Part shown: positions 43,014 through 51,626 of the stretch, one piece after another
Layout: every line of letters begins with the position of its first letter
Numbering within the stretch: the stretch's first letter is position 1
Source of the DNA: Clostridia bacterium
GTDB lineage: Bacteria > Bacillota > Clostridia > Christensenellales > Aristaeellaceae
Length of the DNA: 64,000 nucleotides
Direction of reading: 5' to 3'
Assembly: GCA_017552535.1 (NCBI GenBank)
Contig: JAFZPV010000038.1
Coordinates: 48,406 to 112,405 of the forward strand
The notes under the pieces: model-generated
Databases searched by the model: none
Seen by the model: only the letters and a program-made list of their open reading frames with translations
What the model was told of the DNA's origin: nothing
Translations under genes and position numbers: made by a program

Positions 43014-44351
43014 ATGCCCAAAGCATTGCCCCGTGAGATGACCGGCGCGGAACTGAACTCCATGCTGAAAAGCAACGTCCATTTCAAAAGCCTTGGCGGC
43101 ATGCGCGTGCCGGGCCTCAAGCTTTCTGACAGCGACCTTGCCTGGTGGCGGGAGTGCCGCGTAGGCATGTTCATCCACTGGGGATTGTATTCCATCCTCG
43201 GGCGCGGTGAATGGGTTCGTTTCGCCGAAAAGCTTCCCTATCACCAGTACGAAGCTCTGGCCGGCCAGTTCGATCCGCAGGATTTCTGTACCGACGAATG
43301 GATGGATGCCGCCCGGGATCTTGGCGCAAAATACGCCGTAATGGTGACGCGCCACCACGACGGCTTCGCTTTGTGGGACAGTGCCGGCAGCTGGAACCGT
43401 TTCGATTCCATGCACGCGAAGGCGCACAGGGATTTCGTAAAAGAATTCACGGATTCCTGCCGGAAATACGGCATGCGCCGGGGATATTATTACTCCCCTA
43501 TGGACTGGCGCTTCCCGGGGTACTTTGACCCGGAGCATCTAACTTCCAACGCCCTGATCATGAAGCAGCAGTGCTACCGCCAGGTAGAGGAACTGGTCAC
43601 GCGCTACGGTGCGCCCGATATCCTGTGGTATGACGGGGGCTGGCTCGCCCACAAAGGCAGCGACACCTCCAGCGCCTGGTTCTGGGAGCCGGACAGGCTC
43701 AACAGCATGGTGCGCTCATACGCGCCCAAAGCCGTCATCAATCCACGTTCCGGCTGGGAGGGAGACTTTTACTGCGATGAAGGCAGTGCCGAGATCAGCG
43801 GAAATATCATCACCGTGCCCTGGGAAAAGAACCTCTGCCTGTGTTCCGGCGCTTCCTGGGGCTGGATGGAAAACGATCCCGTGCAGCCGCTCTCCTGGCT
43901 GATCCGGATGCTGGTGAACGTGATCTGCCGCGACGGCAACATTCTTTGGAATATCGCGCCCAACAGAAACGGCAAGCTTTCCGGCGAAGTGCATGCGCGA
44001 ATAAAGGAGTTCGGCGCCTGGATACGGGAAAACGGAGAAGCTATCTACGGCACTCGCGGCGGGCCTGTTGAGCCTGTTGACGGCGTTTTCGGCACCGTGT
44101 TCAACAAAAACACCGTATACGTTCACATCCTTGACGGCAAGCGCTTTTCCGGCATGGCGATTGGTCCTTTCCCCGGCCGGGTGCTTTCTGTACAGCGCAT
44201 GGACGGCCAGGATGTAAAGTATACCATTGCTGACGGCATGCTTCGTGTGGATTTGTCCGGTATTGCTTTCGGCACGGATACAATCCTGAGGCTCACTCTG
44301 GACAGGGAGATCACGCCCGTTGTATCGGATGTGTACTTTACCGGCAAATAA
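43014..44351 (+). CDS. GH29 family alpha-L-fucosidase
   Basis: 445 residues. The barrel has MFIHWGLYS near 52-60, RHHDGFALWDS at 113-123 and the nucleophile Asp207 in ILWYDGGW. A C-terminal beta domain follows. The family hydrolyses alpha-L-fucosides with retention. No signal peptide, so it acts on imported fucosylated oligosaccharides such as those from xyloglucan or arabinogalactan proteins. The start follows CGGAGG. It is the last gene of the importer arm. Confidence 0.92.
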   Translation: MPKALPREMTGAELNSMLKSNVHFKSLGGMRVPGLKLSDSDLAWWRECRVGMFIHWGLYSILGRGEWVRFAEKLPYHQYEALAGQFDPQDFCTDEWMDAARDLGAKYAVMVTRHHDGFALWDSAGSWNRFDSMHAKAHRDFVKEFTDSCRKYGMRRGYYYSPMDWRFPGYFDPEHLTSNALIMKQQCYRQVEELVTRYGAPDILWYDGGWLAHKGSDTSSAWFWEPDRLNSMVRSYAPKAVINPRSGWEGDFYCDEGSAEISGNIITVPWEKNLCLCSGASWGWMENDPVQPLSWLIRMLVNVICRDGNILWNIAPNRNGKLSGEVHARIKEFGAWIRENGEAIYGTRGGPVEPVDGVFGTVFNKNTVYVHILDGKRFSGMAIGPFPGRVLSVQRMDGQDVKYTIADGMLRVDLSGIAFGTDTILRLTLDREITPVVSDVYFTGK

Positions 44352-44422
44352 GTCTCAGTCCTTCTGTGTATGCACTCATACAAAAGCATTCTTCCCGCAA
44401 GGTAATTTGTTTGGAATGCTTA

Positions 44423-44451
44423 TTGAAAAACATCTGAAATAAGAGTATACT
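44423..44451 (+). promoter_or_regulatory. Promoter of the HATPase-like gene
   Basis: -35 TTGAAA (44423-44428), a 17-base spacer and -10 TATACT (44446-44451), followed 77 bases later by the start codon. Confidence 0.65.
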
Positions 44452-44527
44452 TAAGCACGAAATTGATGCCGGTACGTTCCGCCAATTGGAATGCAGGCCG
44501 GGTAAAAAGCCGATAAGGAGCAATAAT

Positions 44528-45133
44528 ATGAAATCGGATGTGATCGCGGTTTCCAGCAGGCATGATCAGATCGAGGAAGCGCTTAAGCAGGCGGAAAAAA
44601 CCGCTGCGTTCAAAGGTCTTTCCCAGAAAGGAACACTGCATCTCGTTCTTCTGACGGAAGAAATGATGGGGCTTATGCGCTCCATCACCGGTGAGACGGA
44701 AGGCAAGTTCTGGATCGAGGACGAAGACGGTGTTTTCCAGCTGCATCTTCAGGTGACCACGCCCATGAACAGCATGAAGCGGGAACGCCTGCTTTCATCT
44801 TCCAGCAGCGGAAAAAACGAATCCGCGAAGGGCCTGATGGGCCGCTTGCGGGACGTGTTCGACCGCAGCGCCGACGAAGATGTTTCTGCCTTCACCTCCC
44901 CCATGCTGTTGCCCGGCGCTTATGAATACAGCGAAAAGGCGGGGCTGAACTGGGAGTGGTCCATGACGCATTACCAGCAGGAGCTGGCGTCTTTGGTGGC
45001 CATGCGGGATGAAGCCGCCCAGAAAGCCTGGGACGAGCTGGAAAAATCCGTAGTCTCCCACGTGGCAGACGAAGTGAAAGTGAGTATCCGCGGACGCATC
45101 GCCGAAATGATCATCATCAAAAAGATCACTTGA
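44528..45133 (+). CDS. small protein with degenerate HATPase-like fold
   Basis: 201 residues from ATG 44528, which has AAGGAG 7 bases upstream. It has an RsbW/SpoIIAB-like layout: LHLVLLTEEMMGLMRSI in place of the N-box helix, then FWIEDEDGVFQLHL and SAKGLMGRL where a glycine-rich ATP lid would be. The N-box asparagine is absent, so ATP binding is doubtful. The C-terminal part is helical (about 150-201). Similar hypothetical proteins occur in Clostridia. Function unknown; an anti-sigma-like partner role is one possibility. Confidence 0.7.
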   Translation: MKSDVIAVSSRHDQIEEALKQAEKTAAFKGLSQKGTLHLVLLTEEMMGLMRSITGETEGKFWIEDEDGVFQLHLQVTTPMNSMKRERLLSSSSSGKNESAKGLMGRLRDVFDRSADEDVSAFTSPMLLPGAYEYSEKAGLNWEWSMTHYQQELASLVAMRDEAAQKAWDELEKSVVSHVADEVKVSIRGRIAEMIIIKKIT

Positions 45134-45156
45134 CCGATCCTGTTTGCAGATTCAGA

Positions 45157-45187
45157 GGAAAAGGCCAGATGCCGCCTTTTCCTTTTT
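45157..45187 (+). terminator. Terminator after the HATPase-like gene
   Basis: GGAAAAGGC (45157-45165) pairs with GCCTTTTCC (45174-45182) and is followed by TTTTTG. It lies between convergent genes. Confidence 0.75.
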
Positions 45188-45189
45188 GT

Positions 45190-46023
45190 TTACTCTATGT
45201 CCACGGCTCTTGAGGCCAGGATGAGCGCGCCGGTATCCGGCCAGATGCATACGGTCTGCACTTCCTTTGATGAGGCGGACAGGTAGTACATGCATCGTCT
45301 TTTCGCGTAGGCGCCGATCTCCGCGAAGGTCACGCGGCGGTCCCTGTCGGCGTCCGCTTTCAGGGAAGTGCTCCGGTCGCCAACCAGGTCCCATCCGAGC
45401 CCTTCGCACAGGGCTCTCGCGAAGGCGGTAGAAAGGTTTTCTTCCTCCATGTTTTTGGACGCGACGCGGTAGCTGTTTTCCTCACCCGTACAGGATGCGC
45501 ATACAAGGTACTTATCCGACGCGAACGCGTTCTGCCTGAAAGGCAGGGTGAACCCGTCCTCAAAGCCGTCTTCCCCGATAAAGCCGCCTGAATTGCAGCA
45601 GTCGATCAGAAGGATCACCGTGCCCGGTATGCCGCGCAGGGTTCTTTCGAGTTCCTGTGCCGTGAGGCGCTCCCCTTCGCGGGTCTCGATCCAGCTCGTT
45701 CCGCTTTGCGCGCCGCCGTGGGCGTTGATATACACCAAAGACACATCAGCCCCCTGCGCCTCACGGAAGGTCTCGCTTATGGCGTACAGAAGCTCGTCCT
45801 TCGTAAAGTCCAGCCCCATGGTGCTTATAAAACCGCCGCTGTTGCCAAAGGCACGGCTTAACGCATCGTATACGCCCTGCGTGGAATTGAGTCCGCCGCC
45901 GCGCACGCGCCCGTCGTCATAGTGCACGATCCCCGCGCTGAGCGCACGAAAAACGCCCGTCTGCGCAAGGCAAGCGGGCATGATGAAAAGCAGGATCAGT
46001 ACACAGGCAAGCAGTTTTCTCAT
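45190..46023 (-). CDS. secreted caspase-like (C14) peptidase with EF-hand-type loop
   Basis: 277 residues from ATG 46023, which has AAGGA 6 bases upstream. The signal sequence (about 1-20, ending PACLAQ) could be cut by signal peptidase or, less clearly, lipid-modified at its Cys. The catalytic dyad is His102 in YINAHGG and Cys143 in IDCCNSGG, the metacaspase-like DxCxSG pattern. Residues 224-235 (DADRDRRVTFAE) match a calcium-binding EF-hand loop at positions 1, 3, 5, 9 and 12. It overlaps the SpoIID stop by one base. Metacaspase and clostripain relatives cleave after basic residues; that is family knowledge, not shown here. Confidence 0.85.
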   Translation of the reverse strand: MRKLLACVLILLFIMPACLAQTGVFRALSAGIVHYDDGRVRGGGLNSTQGVYDALSRAFGNSGGFISTMGLDFTKDELLYAISETFREAQGADVSLVYINAHGGAQSGTSWIETREGERLTAQELERTLRGIPGTVILLIDCCNSGGFIGEDGFEDGFTLPFRQNAFASDKYLVCASCTGEENSYRVASKNMEEENLSTAFARALCEGLGWDLVGDRSTSLKADADRDRRVTFAEIGAYAKRRCMYYLSASSKEVQTVCIWPDTGALILASRAVDIE

Positions 46024-47906
46024 CAATCGTCCTTCAGATAATCGGCTTTTACATATCCTTCAAATTCAACGGTCTTTACGCTTACCCAGTTATCGTCATA
46101 GTATCCGGTAACGATCACGCGCTCGCCGCTGTACAGAAGCGCCGTGATGCTTCCAGAGGTGCTGGGCTTTGAGCGCACGTTCAAAGTAGTGGCCGTTACG
46201 CGGGCGTATTTCTGGCCCTCTTTGAGGGGCGGCAGCGGGGCCTGCGTGGGCCTGGGGGTAGGCCTTGCCCGGGCATAGCCCAAAGAGGAAGGCAGCTCGG
46301 AAATCGGCGAAAGCGTGTTTTCCGTCCAGTCGATCTGATACCAGCTTACACCGGGATAGTAGAACGAGAGGATCTCTTCGCAGTCCTTATGGTGCTTTCC
46401 CGCCATGGTCTGGGCGCCCCTCTGGCTCATGCCCACGCCGTGGCCGAAACGCCGCGAGATGATGCGGAAGCCGTCCTTTTCGTTCTCCACGGAGAAGACC
46501 TCGAAGTCCTGGCTGTTGATGTTCAGGTTCAGCAGGTTTTTGAGGTATCCGTAGGTTCCCAGCCGGACGACATACGTTTGTTCACAGGGGACAAAATCGC
46601 TGAGCACCCACGCCTGTGTGGGTTCGGGAGAAACGCTCGGTTCCGGTGAAAGAAGTGCGTCGGGTTCGTTTGTGCCGTCCGGTCCCGGAGTGGGTGCAGC
46701 TTCAGGCGCCGGCGTTTCGGGCGCGGGGGAAGCAGATTCGTTTATCTCAGGCTGAACGGTATCTTCGGGCACGGTTTCATCCGGCGCTGTTGTAGGCTCG
46801 TCCGCAGGCGTCTGCATTAGGACACGTTTGGATGCCGTGACTTCAAAATCCATGGCCCGGTACATCAGACTGCCTTTTACATCCGGATCAGCAGCTGTTA
46901 CGGACACCACAGAATCGATCCGTATCTCCTGCGCGTCCGGAATGATCAGGTCGAGCTGCGCGGCGAGCGCGCGTTCCAGGTCTGTGCCCTGTTCGATCTT
47001 CGCGGGGATAAATGCTGACTTCTGCGTGCTCAGACTATTTTCAAGATCGTACGGGTCGTCTTTCATTTCAATGTAGCTCACCGTGCCGCCCCAGATCTGT
47101 TTTGTACTGGCGATCTGGCCGCCGTTGGACGCGGTGTAATAGCACTGGGCAAAGGAACCGCTCGCCATACCCACGATGCCGCGGGTGGCGTCTACAGCCT
47201 TGATCACGTTGGTCAAAGCGGGATCGAAGCCCTTGAACACCTGGTCAGCCGTTGTGTCCACAACGTCGTAGGCTTTGGTCTTGTTGGCTGCCCTTGCCCG
47301 CATTGCGTAGGTGCGCGCCGCGATGGCCTGGGCCTTGAGAGCTTCCAACGGGAATGAATTGCTCATCTCGTAGGCAACGACGCCGTACAGGTAATCCTCC
47401 ACCTGTATGGTGAGGATGCTCTCGATGCCGCCGCTGCCGTTGGACGAAAGCTTGAGGTCGCCGGCGAATAGGTTGTCCTTTTCGCTTTCGTGGATATAGA
47501 TGCCCCCCGGCTCCTTGCCGTCCTCCGGCGCGTGGCGCTTGAGCGTAAAGGAGGAGCCCATGTCGATGGTGAGTCCGCCGGCGCTTAAATACAGTTCACC
47601 GCCGCCTTCCGCTACGGTGACTTCCGTGCCGCGCGTAAAGCGAAAGCCCGCGTCTCCGTCCACAGTGTAAACGCCGTCCAGCGTGAGGCCCAGGGCAGGT
47701 GTATTGCTGAGTGTGCGCAGATGCACGCGCAGAAGGCCGTCGTCCACGATGTCGGAGGGCTGGGCATTTACGTCTGAGCGATTGGTGAGCACCATCACGC
47801 ACAGCGAAAGCGCAACTACAGTGCACAGGATGCTGGCGATCCACGCCAGGGCGCGCCTGCGCCTTGCCTGAGCCTTCCGTCGTTTCTTTGAGGACGTTTT
47901 AGACAT
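46023..47906 (-). CDS. membrane-anchored SpoIID/LytB domain protein with C-terminal SH3 domain
   Basis: 627 residues from ATG 47906, which has GGGAGG upstream. A basic cytoplasmic start and one membrane segment (about 19-40) lead to a SpoIID/LytB domain (LYGVVAYEMSNSFPLEALKAQAIAARTYA near 170, GHGVGMSQRGA near 490). Inside it, between about 365 and 435, lies a Pro/Glu/Thr-rich insertion. A C-terminal SH3b domain (about 560-625) should bind the wall. SpoIID is a lytic transglycosylase in sporulation; LytB-type relatives stimulate amidases. Its context beside a caspase-like gene rather than spo genes suggests a vegetative role. Confidence 0.85.
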   Translation of the reverse strand: MSKTSSKKRRKAQARRRRALAWIASILCTVVALSLCVMVLTNRSDVNAQPSDIVDDGLLRVHLRTLSNTPALGLTLDGVYTVDGDAGFRFTRGTEVTVAEGGGELYLSAGGLTIDMGSSFTLKRHAPEDGKEPGGIYIHESEKDNLFAGDLKLSSNGSGGIESILTIQVEDYLYGVVAYEMSNSFPLEALKAQAIAARTYAMRARAANKTKAYDVVDTTADQVFKGFDPALTNVIKAVDATRGIVGMASGSFAQCYYTASNGGQIASTKQIWGGTVSYIEMKDDPYDLENSLSTQKSAFIPAKIEQGTDLERALAAQLDLIIPDAQEIRIDSVVSVTAADPDVKGSLMYRAMDFEVTASKRVLMQTPADEPTTAPDETVPEDTVQPEINESASPAPETPAPEAAPTPGPDGTNEPDALLSPEPSVSPEPTQAWVLSDFVPCEQTYVVRLGTYGYLKNLLNLNINSQDFEVFSVENEKDGFRIISRRFGHGVGMSQRGAQTMAGKHHKDCEEILSFYYPGVSWYQIDWTENTLSPISELPSSLGYARARPTPRPTQAPLPPLKEGQKYARVTATTLNVRSKPSTSGSITALLYSGERVIVTGYYDDNWVSVKTVEFEGYVKADYLKDD

Positions 47907-47999
47907 AAGCTGCCTCCCTGAGGTTTTCCCTTTGACGCGCACAATGGACGTTTTGTTCATAAGGCAGCCGGCATTTGAAGCCGGCTGCCAGCCAGGATA

Positions 48000-49661
48000 C
48001 TATTTGCCGAATTCGGACGCAGACGAAGAGATCAGGTCGATCTGGCGCTGCGCCTCTGCGGCGCTTGTCTCCCGTACACCGGCGTATATCTTCAGTTTCG
48101 GCTCGGTGCCGCTGGGGCGTACGCATACCCAGGCGCCGCCTTCCAGCGTATACAGCAGCACGTCTGCTTTGGGAAGGCCCATCACGCCGCCCTGCTTGAA
48201 GTCCATGGCCTCAAGCACTTTTCTGCCGCCGATCGTTGCAGGCGGGCAGGCACGCAGGGAGGCAGTCGCCTTTTCGCGCTTTTCCATGCCGTCCACACCG
48301 GGCATCACGACGGATACGGTCTTCTCGGCGAAATAGCCGTATTCCTTGTACATGGCTTCCAGCGCGTCCATCAGGCTCTTGCCCTGGGATTTGTAGTAGG
48401 CCGCCAGTTCGCAGGCCAGGAGTGTGGCGATCACAGCGTCCTTGTCGCGGATATATCCGCCTGTAAGATAGCCGTAGCTTTCTTCGAAACCCAGCAGGAA
48501 ATTGCGGTTGCCGATCTTTTCTTTTTTGTCGATGGTCTCGCCGATAAACTTGAAGCCTGTGAGCACGCGCTCGATCTTTACGCCGTATTTTTCCGCGATT
48601 GCGTCCACCATACGGGTGGAAACGATGGTGGTCACGGCGTAGGCGTCGGGCGCCGGCTTTTTGGCGCGCAGGATGTATTCCAGCATCAGGCAGCCCGCCT
48701 GGTTGCCGGTGACGGGCGTCCATACGCCGTCTTTTTTGAGCATCATGCCCATGCGGTCGCTGTCGGGATCGGTGCCGATGATCACGTCCGCGTCCACCTT
48801 GTCCGCGTAGCCGATGGCCAGCGTGAAGGCCTCAGGGTTCTCCGGGTTGGGGCTCTTTACAGTGGGGAAGGCGCCGTCCGGCTCTTCCTGTTCCTTCACC
48901 ACGGTGACGTCCTCATATCCGGCCTTCTTGAGCGCCGCGCGCACCAGCTTGTTGCCCGCGCCGTGCAGGGGCGTGTAGACGATCTTCAGCTTTACGCCCG
49001 TGCGGGCAAGCAGGTCCTTGTCAGGACGGAGCGAAAGGACATGGTCTATATAGGCTTCGTCCACTTCGCTGCCGATGATGCGGATAAGCGGACTGGTGAG
49101 TGAAGGAAGCATATCGATCGAAAGAGGATCGAGCGCCTGCATCTCCCTGAGCACCGCGTCTGCCGTGTCCGGCGTGATCTGGCCGCCGTCCGCGCCGTAA
49201 GCCTTGAAGCCGTTGTACTCCGCGGGATTGTGGCTGGCCGTTACCACGATGCCTGCTGCGCAGTTCAGGTGCTTGATGGCGAAGCTCAGCTCCGGCGTAG
49301 GGCGAAGACTGTCGAACAGGTACACCTGAATGCCCATGTTTGCGATGACCTTCGCGGAGTCTTCGGCAAACTGCCGGCTGAAATGCCTGGAATCGTGGGC
49401 TATGGCAACGCCGCTTTTGCCTTCCGGCGCGCCGGCTTTCAGCAAGTACGCGGCCAGGCCCTTGGCGGCGCGGCGCACGGTGTATACGTTCATGCGGTTG
49501 GTGCCCATGCCCAGGATGCCCCTTAAGCCGCCGGTGCCGAATTCCAGGTCCTTGTAGAATCTGTCCTCGATCTGCTTTGGATCGTTTTTGATATTCTCCA
49601 GTTCTGCCTTCTCTGCTGCACTGAGCGCGGGCGAAGAAAGCCAGGTATCGTACATCTTCAT
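48000..49661 (-). CDS. phosphoglucomutase/phosphomannomutase
   Basis: 553 residues of the alpha-D-phosphohexomutase family: the phosphoserine loop TASHNPAEYNGFKAYG, metal loop DPDSDRMG, sugar loop GFEESYGYL and C-terminal RPSGTEPKLKIY. It interconverts glucose 1- and 6-phosphate (Bacillus PgcA type). The length suits the two-specificity class. AAGGAG lies 6 bases before the start. A 10-bp hairpin beyond the stop (47963-47989) lacks a T tail. Confidence 0.93.
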   Translation of the reverse strand: MKMYDTWLSSPALSAAEKAELENIKNDPKQIEDRFYKDLEFGTGGLRGILGMGTNRMNVYTVRRAAKGLAAYLLKAGAPEGKSGVAIAHDSRHFSRQFAEDSAKVIANMGIQVYLFDSLRPTPELSFAIKHLNCAAGIVVTASHNPAEYNGFKAYGADGGQITPDTADAVLREMQALDPLSIDMLPSLTSPLIRIIGSEVDEAYIDHVLSLRPDKDLLARTGVKLKIVYTPLHGAGNKLVRAALKKAGYEDVTVVKEQEEPDGAFPTVKSPNPENPEAFTLAIGYADKVDADVIIGTDPDSDRMGMMLKKDGVWTPVTGNQAGCLMLEYILRAKKPAPDAYAVTTIVSTRMVDAIAEKYGVKIERVLTGFKFIGETIDKKEKIGNRNFLLGFEESYGYLTGGYIRDKDAVIATLLACELAAYYKSQGKSLMDALEAMYKEYGYFAEKTVSVVMPGVDGMEKREKATASLRACPPATIGGRKVLEAMDFKQGGVMGLPKADVLLYTLEGGAWVCVRPSGTEPKLKIYAGVRETSAAEAQRQIDLISSSASEFGK

Positions 49662-49683
49662 AGCTGATGCTCCTTTTGAAAAT

Positions 49684-49713
49684 CCCGACAGGCTGGGCTG
49701 TCGGGTTTTTGGC
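49684..49713 (-). terminator. Hairpin between upp and phosphoglucomutase genes
   Basis: CCCGACA (49684-49690) pairs with TGTCGGG (49699-49705) over an 8-base loop. The minus-strand tail is ATTTTC. It is probably the terminator of upp. Confidence 0.6.
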
Positions 49714-50343
49714 TTATTTGGTGCCGAAGATCCGGTCGCCTGCGTCGCCGAGACCGGGCACGATGTATTTGTTCTCGTTCAGGTATTCATCCACTGCGGC
49801 GATGTAGATGTCAACGTCCGGATGCGCTTCCTGCACGCGCTTTATGCCTTCCTGTACGCCCACAAGGCACACGAGCTTGATGTACTTGCAGCCGTGTTCC
49901 TTGAGCATGGTGATGGCGTCCGTGGAGGAGCCGCCCGTTGCCAGCATGGGATCCACCACGATGATCTCGCGGTCTCCCACGTCCGGCGGGAGCTTGCAGT
50001 AGTATTCCACAGGTTCATGGGTGACGGGGTCTCTGTACAGTCCGATATGGCCGACCTTGCAGGTGGGGATCATGTTCACGAATCCGTCCACCATGCCGAG
50101 GCCTGCTCTCAGGATGGGCACGATGCCCAGCTTCTTGCCGGTGATGACCCTGCTTTTGCACTTGCAGATCGGGGTCTCGATCTCGATCTCCTCCATGGGA
50201 AGATCGCGGGTCACTTCGTAGCACATGAGCGTGGCGATCTCTTTAAGGAGCTCGCGGAAGTCCTTGGCGCCGGTCTCCACCTGGCGCATGAGGGTGAGCT
50301 TATGCTGAATGAGCGGATGATCGATGACGTGAACCTGACCCAT
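49714..50343 (-). CDS. upp: uracil phosphoribosyltransferase
   Basis: 209 residues from ATG 50343, which has AGGAGG 7 bases upstream; seven more codons are open before it. The start [30 protein letters not shown] and the PRPP loop [11 protein letters not shown] are diagnostic. It converts uracil and PRPP to UMP, so with udk in this window it covers pyrimidine salvage. Confidence 0.96.
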   Translation of the reverse strand: MGQVHVIDHPLIQHKLTLMRQVETGAKDFRELLKEIATLMCYEVTRDLPMEEIEIETPICKCKSRVITGKKLGIVPILRAGLGMVDGFVNMIPTCKVGHIGLYRDPVTHEPVEYYCKLPPDVGDREIIVVDPMLATGGSSTDAITMLKEHGCKYIKLVCLVGVQEGIKRVQEAHPDVDIYIAAVDEYLNENKYIVPGLGDAGDRIFGTK

Positions 50344-50373
50344 AAATCTACCTCCTGCATTCATTTCCCGATT

Positions 50374-50402
50374 ATTATACCCGATTTCGGCTTTCTTGGC
50401 AA
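50374..50402 (-). promoter_or_regulatory. Promoter of upp
   Basis: Minus strand: -35 TTGCCA (50397-50402), a 17-base spacer and -10 TATAAT (50374-50379). Confidence 0.65.
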
Positions 50403-50498
50403 CCCGTCAATTGTAAAACATGATCCGATAAGCAAAATCGTGAAACAAAGGAATTTAATTATAATTAACATACTCCTCTGTTCATCATCCCGCTTTCG

Positions 50499-50507
50499 TG
50501 GTATAAT
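50499..50507 (+). promoter_or_regulatory. Extended -10 promoter of the M24 peptidase and efp genes
   Basis: TGGTATAAT with -10 TATAAT at 50502-50507; no good -35 is seen. The same GTGGTATAATC string precedes pgsA at 61022-61032. Confidence 0.6.
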
Positions 50508-50539
50508 CTCAAAGGATTTATGTTTCCGTGGAGGAAAAG

Positions 50540-51592
50540 ATGTTTCGCGTAGACTCACTTCGCAAGTTGCAAAGCGGCTGCATGCTTTTTGTCGACGGCA
50601 AAAACGTATATTATCTCACCGGTTTTACAGGCGAAGGCTGCCTGCTGGTCACGCCGGCAAGCGCCGTGATCATCACCGACTTCCGCTATGTGGAGCAGTG
50701 CGAGCGCCAGGCGCCTGAATGCGTGCTGGAGCAGACCACGCGGGAAAAAGGCCGCAGTGCCATCATCAAAAAATACCTGGATGACGCTGGCGCCAAAGAA
50801 CTGTACGTGGAGACCGGCATCCTGACGGTTGACGCCTTCCGTGCCCTTTCCAAAGACCTGGAAGGCATTACGCTTAACGATATGCCCCCGGTGCTCAGGG
50901 ACATGCGCATGGTGAAAAGCGACGAAGAGATCAAGGCCATATGCAAAGCCGCGATCATTTCCTGCGACGCTTTCGAAGCGCTGCTCAAGCAGATAAAGCC
51001 CGGCATGACCGAAAAATACGCGTGTGCCATCCTGGAGCATGAAATGCGCCTGCGCGGAAGCGAAGGGCCCGCCTTTGACACCATCGTGGCGTCCGGCGTG
51101 AACGGGTCTCTCCCCCACGCCGTGCCTTCCGATAAAAAGATCGAAAGCGGTGAGCTGGTCACCTTCGATTTCGGCGCCAGCAGCATGGGCTACTGCTCCG
51201 ACATGACGCGCACCGTTGCCGTGGGCCGCATAAGCTATGAGCTCAACAAGATCTACGACGCCGTTTACACCGCCCACATGATGGCGCTGGAGCAGGTCAG
51301 GCCAGGCGTCATCACCAAAGATCTTGACACCATCGCCCGCGAGTATTTGGAAAAGAGATATCCCGGCGCTTTCGGCCATTCCCTCGGCCACGGCGTGGGC
51401 CTGAACATCCACGAAAGCCCCGCGGTGAGCACCCGCGGCGACACGGTGCTTCAGAAAGGCCACGTGATCACCATAGAACCCGGCGTTTACCTCAAAGGTC
51501 TTGGCGGCTGCCGCATCGAGGATACGGTGATCGTGACCGACACAGGCTTTATCGACCCCTATACGGTTTCAAAGCAACTGATCGTTGTTTGA
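50540..51592 (+). CDS. M24 family Xaa-Pro aminopeptidase
   Basis: 350 residues from ATG 50540, which has GGAGG 5 bases upstream; the frame is open four codons earlier. An N-terminal creatinase-like domain (1-120) precedes the pita-bread catalytic domain. Metal ligands lie in FDFGASSMGYCSDMTR, GHSLGHGVGLNIHE, TIEPGVY and RIEDTV. It removes N-terminal residues before proline. Placement directly before efp is usual in Firmicutes, and both concern proline-containing sequences. Confidence 0.93.
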   Translation: MFRVDSLRKLQSGCMLFVDGKNVYYLTGFTGEGCLLVTPASAVIITDFRYVEQCERQAPECVLEQTTREKGRSAIIKKYLDDAGAKELYVETGILTVDAFRALSKDLEGITLNDMPPVLRDMRMVKSDEEIKAICKAAIISCDAFEALLKQIKPGMTEKYACAILEHEMRLRGSEGPAFDTIVASGVNGSLPHAVPSDKKIESGELVTFDFGASSMGYCSDMTRTVAVGRISYELNKIYDAVYTAHMMALEQVRPGVITKDLDTIAREYLEKRYPGAFGHSLGHGVGLNIHESPAVSTRGDTVLQKGHVITIEPGVYLKGLGGCRIEDTVIVTDTGFIDPYTVSKQLIVV

Positions 51593-51626
51593 ACATATTT
51601 GCCAACATTTGTAAGGAGGAAACCCC

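Noticed and set aside
41400-43538. 712-codon open frame on the minus strand
   Set aside because: Antisense to the first sugar-binding protein and the start of GH29, both with clear family motifs. Its product is Val/Gly/His-rich with no family character.
47963-47989. Terminator after the phosphoglucomutase gene
   Set aside because: A 10-bp GC hairpin is present, but neither strand has a T run after it, so termination is not supported.
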